Origin: Dehalococcoidia bacterium UBA1151
Lineage (GTDB): Bacteria > Chloroflexota > Dehalococcoidia > Lucifugimonadales > Lucifugimonadaceae
Assembly: GCA_002311865.1 (NCBI GenBank)
Contig: DBZV01000119.1
Span: 1-6,532, forward strand
Length of the DNA: 6,532 nt
Reading direction: 5' to 3'
Shown here: piece after piece, positions 1-5,690 of the stretch
Numbering within the stretch: the first letter of the stretch is position 1
Layout: every line of letters begins with the position of its first letter
The notes under the pieces: generated by a model
The model's database searches: none
Seen by the model: the letters and a program-made list of their open reading frames with translations, nothing else
What the model was told of the DNA's origin: nothing
Position numbers and translations under genes: made by a program

Positions 1-51
1 CTCCCGCAACCTGCTGATGATCTGCCCAGGCGTGTACTTCCTGCGTGCCAT
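1..51 (-). CDS. IS3-family transposase OrfA, N-terminal fragment (runs off the left edge)
   Basis: Read on the minus strand from the ATG at 51-49, the 17 codons up to the window edge give MARRKYTPGQIISRLRE. This matches the well-known start of IS3-family OrfA proteins (RRKYT-x-EQII-x-KLRE type), the helix-turn-helix part that binds the element's terminal repeats. IS3 elements make the full transposase from overlapping orfA and orfB by -1 frameshifting; those parts lie outside the window. A purine-rich stretch (AGGGGAG on the minus strand, about 54-60) sits just before the ATG, and another GGAG lies a little further upstream. The Gly at residue 10 replaces the usual Glu, a minor change. Only the first 17 residues are visible, so whether the transposase is intact cannot be judged. 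The family call rests on this N-terminus and on the terminal-repeat-like sequence near 99-119. Confidence 0.75.
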   Translation of the reverse strand, partial: MARRKYTPGQIISRLRE

Positions 52-80
52 ATCTCCCCTTTCTCCGTATCCAGAACTCT

Positions 81-92
81 AACTCTAGAGTT
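81..92. repeat. 12-bp perfect palindrome in the insertion-sequence leader
   Basis: AACTCTAGAGTT equals its own reverse complement. It is immediately preceded by another copy of its left half (AACTCT, 75-80), giving two direct copies and one inverted copy in 18 bases. It lies between the presumed end of the insertion sequence and the transposase start, where a repressor or transposase binding site or a small hairpin in the leader could be placed. No function can be assigned from sequence alone. Confidence 0.4.
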
Positions 93-150
93 GGATCGGT
101 TTTTAGGGGGCAGGTCACATTCCTACTCCATGGCATAGTTTGCAACGAGC

Positions 151-181
151 GGGTTCCATTTGCTTATACATAATGGAACCC
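151..181. repeat. Perfect 10-bp inverted repeat with 11-base AT-rich loop
   Basis: The left arm GGGTTCCATT (151-160) and right arm AATGGAACCC (172-181) are exact reverse complements around the loop TGCTTATACAT (161-171). Pairing stops at both ends: 150/182 and 161/171 do not pair. The loop and right arm contain the -10-like hexamers TATACA and CATAAT, so the repeat could be an operator over the promoter of the downstream operon. It has no T-run on either side, so an intrinsic terminator is unlikely. A recombination or mobile-element end is another possibility. The structure is directly visible; its role is inference. Confidence 0.6.
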
Positions 182-390
182 TAAGTCGTTTCCGGTCGCT
201 TGTAAGGCACGCTCGCCGTTCACGATGCTCATTCACTGAGGCCGGTCAAGATTCCATTTTGTGGGATTTCGTCACCCGTTGCCCGCCTACCCGACGAAGG
301 TCGGCGAGCAGTACCCCCACGCTTGCCCCCGTTCACACACAGGTCTACCATCAGCCCATCACTCCCGTTCGCTGATTCGCGACGCCAACA

Positions 391-396
391 GAGAGG
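391..396 (+). promoter_or_regulatory. Ribosome binding site of the aminotransferase gene
   Basis: GAGAGG lies six bases before the ATG at 403. This spacing favours ATG 403 over the in-frame ATG at 412, three codons further in. Confidence 0.7.
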
Positions 397-402
397 CCTG
401 AC

Positions 403-1341
403 ATGCCAGATATGAAAACCAACCCAACCGGCAGAGTTTGCTACTTCAACGGCAAGATCGTCCCGGAATCCGAAGCACTTGTTTCATTCCGCGATCGTGG
501 CTTCAAGTACGGCGACGCTGTGTTCGACACCACCCGCACGTTTGGTCACCGCATCTTCCGGCTGGACGAGCACGTAGACCGGCTATTTAAGTCCCTTCGG
601 TACTTGCAGATCGACCCCGTCCTCAGCAAAGAGGAGTACAAGTCGCTCACCATGGAGGTGCTGGAGACAAACTTGCCGCTGATCGATAGCGATGACGACT
701 ACTGGGTCTCCCAGCGTGTTTCGCGCGGCGTGGACTCACCGGATATCGACGCTAAAACCGAGACCGGCCCCACCATCATCATCGAGACCCTCCCGCTACC
801 GTTGAAAGAGCGTGCCTCCCTCTACCGCGACGGCATCCAGGTAGTGATCCCAAGCGTTCGCCGCACCTCGCCGGAAGCGCTCAGCCCCCGGGTGAAGACC
901 AACAACTACCTCAACCTGATCATGGGCGACCTTGAAGCCAAAGCCGCAAACCCCAACGCCTGGGCAATTCTGCTGGACACTAACGGCAACCTGTGTGAAG
1001 GCATTGGTTCAAACTTCTTCACCGTTACAGACGGCGTGATCAAGACGCCAAAAGACAAGTACGTTCTCGGCGGAATAAGCCGCGACACAGTCACCGAGCT
1101 GGCCAACTCCCTGGACATCGAAATCATCCAGGACGATATCGATATCTACGATGCCGTCAACGCTGACGAAGTGTTCCTCACCAGCACCAGCCTCTGCGCC
1201 TGCCCGGTCTCATCAATCAACGGCAAGATAGTCGGCAATGGCGACCAGCCCGGCCCCGTAACCAAGGCCATCACCGATGCATACATAGACCTGGTCGACT
1301 ATGACTTCGTGGCCCAGTACCTGAAGAAGCTAGAGGTCTAA
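403..1341 (+). CDS. Class IV PLP-dependent aminotransferase, branched-chain type
   Basis: The 312-residue product has the normal length and motif order of fold-type IV aminotransferases (branched-chain amino acid, D-amino acid and 4-amino-4-deoxychorismate lyase families). Visible landmarks are FRDRGFKYGDAVFDTTRTF near residues 29-47; HVDRL at 57-61 with the phosphate-binding Arg60; VKTNNYL around Lys165, which aligns with the Schiff-base lysine of E. coli IlvE; CEGIGSNFF at 198-206 with Glu199 for the PLP ring nitrogen; LGGISRD at 222-228; and the TSTS loop at 260-263 before PV. The enzyme should move an amino group between an amino acid or amine and a 2-oxo acid in the cytoplasm. The FDTTRTF segment differs from IlvE (FEGIRCY), so the donor may not be a branched-chain amino acid; a D-amino acid or (R)-amine enzyme cannot be excluded. 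The gene has a good ribosome binding site and heads an operon, 12 bases before the CoA-transferase genes. Confidence 0.9.
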   Translation: MPDMKTNPTGRVCYFNGKIVPESEALVSFRDRGFKYGDAVFDTTRTFGHRIFRLDEHVDRLFKSLRYLQIDPVLSKEEYKSLTMEVLETNLPLIDSDDDYWVSQRVSRGVDSPDIDAKTETGPTIIIETLPLPLKERASLYRDGIQVVIPSVRRTSPEALSPRVKTNNYLNLIMGDLEAKAANPNAWAILLDTNGNLCEGIGSNFFTVTDGVIKTPKDKYVLGGISRDTVTELANSLDIEIIQDDIDIYDAVNADEVFLTSTSLCACPVSSINGKIVGNGDQPGPVTKAITDAYIDLVDYDFVAQYLKKLEV

Positions 1342-1353
1342 CGCGCCGTTACC

Positions 1354-2343
1354 ATGAGACCTGATTCGGCCAGCAGGCCGTCAAAACTCATGAGTGAAGC
1401 CGAGGCGGTGAGCCGTTTCGTGAACGATGGCGATACGGTCTATGCCGGCTTCACGCACGTGTCGTTTGCCCTCACGTTTGAGATCATTCGGCAGGGTATC
1501 AATAATCTGAAGGTGGTTGGCGCATCCAACACCCTCACCGCCAACTTCCTCGCCCTGGCCGGCTGCTGCAACCGCATTGAGACCGGCTACATGGGCGGGT
1601 TGCTCTACAACGGTCCCATCGGCGAGATGATGAGGGACGGCCGTATCCGGTACGAGGACTACTCCAACCTGACCATCACCCTCCGCTTCATGGCCGGAGC
1701 GCTGGGGATGCCGTTCATTCCAAGTAACACATTTCTGGGCACCGACTACCTCACTACCGGACTTGCGCACGAGTTCGATCTGCGGAACGACCGCATCGAC
1801 GATGACGGCAACAGCCACCCCAGATTGCACGTGATCGACTCTCCGTTCGACGGCAAACCCATCGCGCTGCTATCCCCCATCCAGCCAGACGTCGCGCTCA
1901 TCCATGTACAGCGCGCCGATGAGACCGGCAACATCCAGGCATGGGGACCGCTGGCCGACACCAAGTGGGCCGTCGCCGCCTCCAAGCACATCATCGCCAC
2001 CGCGGAGGAGATCGTCCCGACTTCCGTGATCAAATCGCAGCCAGAGCTGACCATCGCTCCCGCGTTCCGAGTGAACGCCGTGGTCCACGCACCCTGGGGC
2101 AGCCACCCCGGCCCCCTCTCGGGACGACTCATGCGTGATCGAACGTTCTTTGAGTTGGTCGGCAACCCCTTCACCAGTTGGGAGAACGCGGAATCGTTCA
2201 TTGCCGACTGGATAATGGGTCCAAAGTCCCGCGCAGAATACGTTGCCCAGTACAGCGATCGATTCGGCGAGGATATGCTTGAACAACAGCGCGTAACCCG
2301 GCCGCTGCTGCCCGAACGCCCCGCAGAGCAGGGCTGGCGATGA
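1354..2343 (+). CDS. CoA-transferase subunit A, glutaconate CoA-transferase-like (family I)
   Basis: The 329-residue product resembles the alpha subunit of glutaconate CoA-transferase (GctA) and the related IpdA of steroid-ring breakdown. Seen in the sequence: SKLMSEAEAVSRFVNDGDTV at 10-29, the standard N-terminal block; an LAGCCNRIETGYMGG segment at 68-82; AGALGMPFIPSNTFLGTD at 114-131; QPDVALIHVQRADETGNIQ at 177-195, a hallmark of the family; and the SHPGPL turn near 250-255. With subunit B it would move CoA between an acyl-CoA and a free carboxylic acid. The ATG at 1354 has no clear ribosome binding site, but GctA-type proteins carry a few residues before the SK-x-M block, so I prefer it over the Met at codon 13 (1390). 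Translation may be coupled to the aminotransferase ending 12 bases upstream. The acid substrate cannot be read from the sequence. Confidence 0.88.
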   Translation: MRPDSASRPSKLMSEAEAVSRFVNDGDTVYAGFTHVSFALTFEIIRQGINNLKVVGASNTLTANFLALAGCCNRIETGYMGGLLYNGPIGEMMRDGRIRYEDYSNLTITLRFMAGALGMPFIPSNTFLGTDYLTTGLAHEFDLRNDRIDDDGNSHPRLHVIDSPFDGKPIALLSPIQPDVALIHVQRADETGNIQAWGPLADTKWAVAASKHIIATAEEIVPTSVIKSQPELTIAPAFRVNAVVHAPWGSHPGPLSGRLMRDRTFFELVGNPFTSWENAESFIADWIMGPKSRAEYVAQYSDRFGEDMLEQQRVTRPLLPERPAEQGWR

Positions 2344-3182
2344 GTTCAGAAGCGTCAGCCAACGTATCAGGCAACGGCCAGCTCGACTATAACCCCATCG
2401 ACATGCTCTGCATCGCCGCCGCAAGAGAAGTGCACAACGATGACGCGGTGCTGGTCGGCATGGGACCGCCGCTGCTTGTCTGCGCACTCGCCAAGCAGAT
2501 ACACGCCCCTGGCATGACCTACGTCACGGAGTCTGGCCCGATCGACTGGGTTCTTGACCCCGAACACCAGGCCCCCATACAGATCGCCGAAGCCAAACTG
2601 GCGGAAGGCGCAGCAATGTTGGGCGATATGATCGATGCGCTCGGCGTGATCGTCATGGGCGGCCGCGCCACCGCCGCCGTATTGCAGAGCGCCCAGATTG
2701 ACCGCCTCGGCAACATGAACACCATGGTTATTGGCGACTACACGAAGTTCAAGCGCCGCCTGCCCGGCACCGGCGGCCATGCGGACTCCGGCGCATCTGC
2801 GGGCCGCGTCATATCGACAGTTCCGTTCGAAAGTAGACGCTTCAGGGAGCGGGTAGATTTCCGCACCACCGCTGGCTACATCGACGGCCCCGGCGGAAGG
2901 GTCAACGCCGGATTGAACCTCCAAGGTCCCAACGTCTGCGTGACTACAGCCTGCATCTTCACGTTCGACACCCCGGACGGCGGTGAAACCGGCTCGTGCG
3001 AGATGACCCTGGACGGGCTGTTCCCGGGCGTTTCGGTTGAAGACATCACATCCCAGATACCGTGGGACCTCCGCGTTTCCGATAACGTACATGCGATCCC
3101 ACATCCAACCACTGAAGAACTTGAGATGCTCAACTTACTGGACCGGAATTTCGTCCACAGAGTACCGGGCAGGTACAGATGA
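2340..3182 (+). CDS. CoA-transferase subunit B, glutaconate CoA-transferase-like (family I)
   Basis: The 280-residue product follows the GctB pattern closely. Residues 62-69, VTESGPID, align with the VESG segment of Acidaminococcus GctB, placing Glu64 on the catalytic Glu54 that forms the glutamyl-CoA thioester. AQIDRLGNMN with IGDY (about 117-133) and GTGG near 142 match the core, and GYIDGPGGR near 179-187 matches the conserved GWIDGPGGR. The TESG Glu argues for a true transferase. From memory, the hydrolytic IpdAB branch does not use this beta-chain Glu. The gene starts by an ATGA overlap with the stop of subunit A and has AGGG six bases before the ATG, so the two subunits are probably made in equal amounts. 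Substrate is unknown; small dicarboxylic or branched oxo/hydroxy acids are candidates given the aminotransferase neighbour, which is inference. Confidence 0.9.
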   Translation: MSSEASANVSGNGQLDYNPIDMLCIAAAREVHNDDAVLVGMGPPLLVCALAKQIHAPGMTYVTESGPIDWVLDPEHQAPIQIAEAKLAEGAAMLGDMIDALGVIVMGGRATAAVLQSAQIDRLGNMNTMVIGDYTKFKRRLPGTGGHADSGASAGRVISTVPFESRRFRERVDFRTTAGYIDGPGGRVNAGLNLQGPNVCVTTACIFTFDTPDGGETGSCEMTLDGLFPGVSVEDITSQIPWDLRVSDNVHAIPHPTTEELEMLNLLDRNFVHRVPGRYR

Positions 3183-3208
3183 ACCAACGGCAAAGCCGGT
3201 AGCTGGAT

Positions 3209-4132
3209 TTGGCTGATTCCGAACCCTTACAAGAGGCGCAAGAGCGCCCATCAGCGCACAAGCCGCTAACCCCCGCGGCCGCGCTCTTCACTTTGTTCCT
3301 CTCCATCCTCTGGAGCGGAAACTCCATCGCGATCAAAGCTGGTCTGGACGACGCGCCCGCACTTCGCATCGGTTGGATGCGATTCATAGCAGGCGGCGTG
3401 GTCATCCTGGCCTGGGCAATCTACACCCGCGCCGATCTACGCATTAGAAGGAGCGAGTGGACACCACTCCTCATCCTCGGCGTCTTTTTCTCGGTTCAAA
3501 TTGCGTTCATGAACATTGGTCTGGCCCACACCACAGCCGGCCACGGCTCCGTGCTCAACGGAACCTTCCCAATATGGGTAGCCGTGCTGGCGCACTTCTT
3601 CGTCAGAGGCGACCGAATGAGTCCGCTCAAGGCGATCGGAGTACTCATCGCATACGCCGGGATCCTGGTCCTATTTCTGGATAGCCTCGGGCTCGACTCT
3701 GGTCTGCTACTGGGCGATGCATTCTCGCTCATCTCGGGCTTCCTTCTGGGGGCCAGGCAGGTCTACAACTCCCGCATCGTGCAAGGGATCCACCCCGCGA
3801 AGTTGCTCATCGCGCAGGCCGTCTTCGGCATCGTTACATTCGTCATCGCCAGCTACATCTTCGAAAGCCAGGAGTATGTCTGGAGTAGCCGACTCCTCTA
3901 CGCCGTGCTCTACCAGGGCGTCGTGATCGCCGGATTCGGCTTCATCGGCAACCTCTGGCTGCTCCAGCGATACCTCCCCTCGCAGGTGAGCCTCATCTCG
4001 CTCTCCCAGCCAGCCTTCGCGATCGTCGCCGCCTGGGTTGTCCTTGGCGAGGATCTAAACTCTGCGCTGTGGCTGAGCGTAGTTCTTATCATCATCGGCG
4101 CCGGGTTCGTGCAACGTGCCTCAAGAAGGTAA
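3209..4132 (+). CDS. EamA/DMT-superfamily permease
   Basis: The 307-residue product is a hydrophobic protein of the drug/metabolite transporter superfamily with two EamA repeats and about ten membrane helices. After a polar N-terminus of about 20 residues, the first repeat opens with LFLSILWSGNSIAIKAGL (27-46) and includes ARRIGW-like RIGWMRFIAGG (53-63) and LNGTFPIWVAVLA (116-128). The second starts near GDAFSLISGFLLGARQVY (169-186) and ends with SQPAFAIVAAWVVLGEDL (266-283), the typical loop Glu before the last helix. Members export or import amino acids, nucleotides and other small metabolites. The only plausible starts are TTG at 3209 or CTG at 3203, because a stop lies at 3200-3202 and the next Met is well inside the protein. 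No strong ribosome binding site is visible. It follows the CoA-transferase by 26 bases and probably belongs to the same operon. Confidence 0.9.
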   Translation: MADSEPLQEAQERPSAHKPLTPAAALFTLFLSILWSGNSIAIKAGLDDAPALRIGWMRFIAGGVVILAWAIYTRADLRIRRSEWTPLLILGVFFSVQIAFMNIGLAHTTAGHGSVLNGTFPIWVAVLAHFFVRGDRMSPLKAIGVLIAYAGILVLFLDSLGLDSGLLLGDAFSLISGFLLGARQVYNSRIVQGIHPAKLLIAQAVFGIVTFVIASYIFESQEYVWSSRLLYAVLYQGVVIAGFGFIGNLWLLQRYLPSQVSLISLSQPAFAIVAAWVVLGEDLNSALWLSVVLIIIGAGFVQRASRR

Positions 4133-4133
4133 C

Positions 4134-4162
4134 TTGAAACAAGCCCAACAGTCCGGTTAAAT
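4134..4162 (+). promoter_or_regulatory. Candidate sigma-70 promoter before the lipoprotein gene
   Basis: TTGAAA (4134-4139, five of six to TTGACA) is separated by 17 bases from TTAAAT (4157-4162, four of six to TATAAT). It begins two bases after the permease stop and would start transcription near 4169, about 40 bases before the lipoprotein ATG. The geometry is ideal, but the -10 is only fair and no experimental support is available. No terminator hairpin was seen between the permease and this site. Confidence 0.45.
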
Positions 4163-4210
4163 GATTGCCTTCCTTCTCACCTGAAACCGCCGCCCTTTCC
4201 GACACAACAC

Positions 4211-4591
4211 ATGACACCAAACTCCAACCGCATCACATCCCGCATATTTATCCTGGCATTGACAGTCATAGGACTCGCAATCCTGGCCTGTGGGAGCAGT
4301 GAAACCGTTCTATCAACCGCTACGCCAACTGGCCCGGGGACCGGCCCTCAGACGACCGGTGAAGCGATCGAGCGTGTTCGAGAATTTCTCGGCGAGAAGA
4401 ATTTCGAGAATATTAACTGCCTGGAGACGCTGGAGAACGCTGTATTGGTGGAGTGGACCGCCGTCGCGCTCGACGATTTCAACTTCTCCGTGACACTGCG
4501 CGTCGAACCGCCTCGCCTCCTCCACAACGTCCATACCTGGGCCGTCGATAAGCGCGCGCGCCGCGTTGAATCGTCCCGTCCCACCTGTTGA
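4211..4591 (+). CDS. Small putative lipoprotein of unknown function
   Basis: The 126-residue product has a lipoprotein signal peptide: a basic N-terminus (Arg7, Arg11), a hydrophobic core at 12-26 and the lipobox ILAC with Cys27, followed by GSS and a Ser/Thr/Pro/Gly-rich linker to about residue 48. The mature domain is only about 75 residues and has alternating hydrophobic residues that suggest a small alpha/beta fold (helix around 51-60, strands around 78-84, 92-98 and 108-113). It carries two more cysteines, Cys70 and the C-terminal Cys126, which could form a disulfide. I do not recognise the family; a PepSY- or cystatin-like fold is only a guess. No Shine-Dalgarno sequence precedes the ATG. 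It lies between the permease and the serine hydrolase and appears to have its own promoter. It should sit anchored to the outer face of the cytoplasmic membrane. Confidence 0.7.
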   Translation: MTPNSNRITSRIFILALTVIGLAILACGSSETVLSTATPTGPGTGPQTTGEAIERVREFLGEKNFENINCLETLENAVLVEWTAVALDDFNFSVTLRVEPPRLLHNVHTWAVDKRARRVESSRPTC

Positions 4592-4673
4592 CCGCCCACG
4601 AGGTACACTGCCGCAACTAAGCTCACGTTTCAAACTTGACTGGAACACGGGCAGAGGGAGGCCAAAAAGCACG

Positions 4674-5690
4674 ATGATCTCTTTTCCAACCGCGGATTGG
4701 GATTTCGCAACGCCAGAAGAGGCGGGCTTCTCTTCAGACGCCCTCAGCGCCGCCGCCGCGTCGCACGGCGATCGAGCGCCAGACGAACCGTACCGGATCC
4801 TCGTCTCGCGCAATGGCAAGATCGTGGGCGAGTGGGCGCGCGGCCACGATAGCACGCACCAGCATCGGCAAGCCTCCGCCAGCAAGTCCACATACGGCAC
4901 TGTGCTTTCAATCGCCGTTCGCGATGGCAAGATCGGCTCCATCGACGATCGCGTCGCCGACTACTACCCGGAAATGCTTGATGTGCCGCCAGGTACTGGT
5001 CCCAAAGAAGGCCGCCACTACTACCCCGCCAACGATGGCATCACCTTCAAGCAACTCATCGGCAACGTCTCCGGCTACATGAAGCCCGGCGAGGAGCCCG
5101 GCAAGGTCTTCAACTACCAGACCTTCGGCATGAACATCCTCTGCCACGCGATCGCCGCACAGTACTCGCTCTACCGCACCTCGGACCCAGAGCAAGCCGG
5201 CGGCATCGGCAAACTCACAGAGTGGACCGTGCGAGACAAGATCGGTGCCTCATGGAGCTGGGTGTGGGGCAACTTCGACCTGCCAGCGGAAGCTCGGTTG
5301 GGCATCTACGGCTATAACACCAACTATGCGATGACAGCCCGGGATATGGCGCGCTGCGGCCTCCTCTGGATGAACTACGGCAACTGGAATGGCGAGCAGG
5401 TCATCCCGCAACCGTGGCTGCGAGAAGCCACCCGCACCAACTCATTCATCATCCAGAACGAACCGGAAGAAAACTGGCTCTACGGCCTGGGCTTCTGGAC
5501 CAACGACAGAGGAATCTGCTGGCCTAATCTCCCGACGAACTCCTTCGCCGCATCCGGAGCCGGTGGACAACACATCTGGATCTGGCCCGACGAGGAGATC
5601 GTCATCGTCCAGAGTCCCGGCATCTACCCCAGCATGGATCGAGCCGGCGCGGCTGCAACTGTAGGGACAATCCTGGAGGCCCTCACGTGA
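4674..5690 (+). CDS. Serine hydrolase, beta-lactamase class C / esterase family
   Basis: Starting at ATG 4674, the product has 338 residues and follows the class C beta-lactamase-like fold used by esterases, D-aminopeptidases and 6-aminohexanoate hydrolases. The nucleophile motif S-x-x-K is Ser68-Ala-Ser-Lys71 in RQASASKSTYG. The second motif is Tyr148-Gln-Thr150 (FNYQTFG), with Thr where Asn is most common. The region in place of KTG is SGAGGQHIWIW at 294-304. GITFKQLIGNVSGY (122-135) matches the conserved TLRHLLTMTSG-type segment. A TTG at 4566 would add 36 residues overlapping the lipoprotein gene. I prefer 4674 because GGGAGG (4656-4661) lies 12 bases before it and the family start DWDFATPEEAGFSSDAL follows at once. 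No signal peptide is visible from either start, so it may act in the cytoplasm. The substrate is unknown; true beta-lactamase activity is not implied. Its stop overlaps the next gene's start. Confidence 0.88.
   Translation: MISFPTADWDFATPEEAGFSSDALSAAAASHGDRAPDEPYRILVSRNGKIVGEWARGHDSTHQHRQASASKSTYGTVLSIAVRDGKIGSIDDRVADYYPEMLDVPPGTGPKEGRHYYPANDGITFKQLIGNVSGYMKPGEEPGKVFNYQTFGMNILCHAIAAQYSLYRTSDPEQAGGIGKLTEWTVRDKIGASWSWVWGNFDLPAEARLGIYGYNTNYAMTARDMARCGLLWMNYGNWNGEQVIPQPWLREATRTNSFIIQNEPEENWLYGLGFWTNDRGICWPNLPTNSFAASGAGGQHIWIWPDEEIVIVQSPGIYPSMDRAGAAATVGTILEALT
5675..5679 (+). promoter_or_regulatory. Ribosome binding site of the dehydrogenase gene
   Basis: GGAGG lies seven bases before GTG 5687, inside the last codons of the serine hydrolase. 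Together with the GTGA overlap at 5687-5690 it fixes the start of the broken dehydrogenase gene and suggests translational coupling. Confidence 0.75.

Larger units (their letters stand above)
1..119 (-). mobile_element. End of an IS3-family insertion sequence
   Basis: The transposase start at 51 is followed outward by about 50 non-coding bases and then a sequence that reads on the minus strand from 119 as TGTGACCTGCCCCC, continuing into TAAAAACC. A 5'-TG end followed by a CTGCCCCC block is typical of the left terminal inverted repeat of several IS3-family subgroups. The boundary could be at 119 or 117, depending on which TG is used. The other end of the element and the target-site duplication are outside the window, so the border is inferred from one side only. 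The transposase points away from the operon, so any effect on the downstream genes would come from outward-directed promoter activity or from simple separation from the original upstream sequence. Confidence 0.55.
120..402. other. Intergenic leader without a convincing gene
   Basis: This 283-base stretch separates the insertion-sequence end from the aminotransferase gene. It holds the inverted repeat at 151-181, a small C(GAAG)G-type hairpin with a 5-bp stem at 291-304, and the ribosome binding site at 391-396. Promoter-like hexamers exist but are weak: TTGCAA at 140-145 with TATACA at 165-170 (19-base spacing), and CATAAT at 169-174 without a good -35. An open frame from a TTG at 160 gives a 71-residue Arg/Ser/Pro-rich peptide that resembles nothing I know and lacks a ribosome binding site, so I do not call it a gene. 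Several ATGs open only very short frames (ATG-GCA-stop near 130, ATG-GAA-CCC-stop near 173, a four-codon frame near 224). Confidence 0.6.

Noticed and set aside
291..304. Short hairpin CCGAC-GAAG-GTCGG as a terminator
   Set aside because: The stem is only 5 bp and no T-run follows; too weak to call.
160..375. 71-residue open frame from a TTG on the + strand
   Set aside because: It has no ribosome binding site, overlaps the inverted repeat, and its Arg/Ser/Pro/Thr-rich composition looks like read-through of non-coding DNA.
1381..3104. Several long minus-strand open frames opposite the CoA-transferase genes (up to 245 residues)
   Set aside because: They lie antisense to two genes with clear family motifs, and their His/Ala/Gly/Val-rich sequences are typical shadows of GC-rich codons.
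4566..4673. Upstream TTG start of the serine hydrolase adding 36 residues
   Set aside because: The extension overlaps the lipoprotein gene, has no family resemblance or signal peptide, and ATG 4674 has GGGAGG before it.
4313..4942. 209-residue minus-strand open frame across the lipoprotein and hydrolase genes
   Set aside because: It spans two convincing + strand genes and shows no recognisable motif; a shadow frame.
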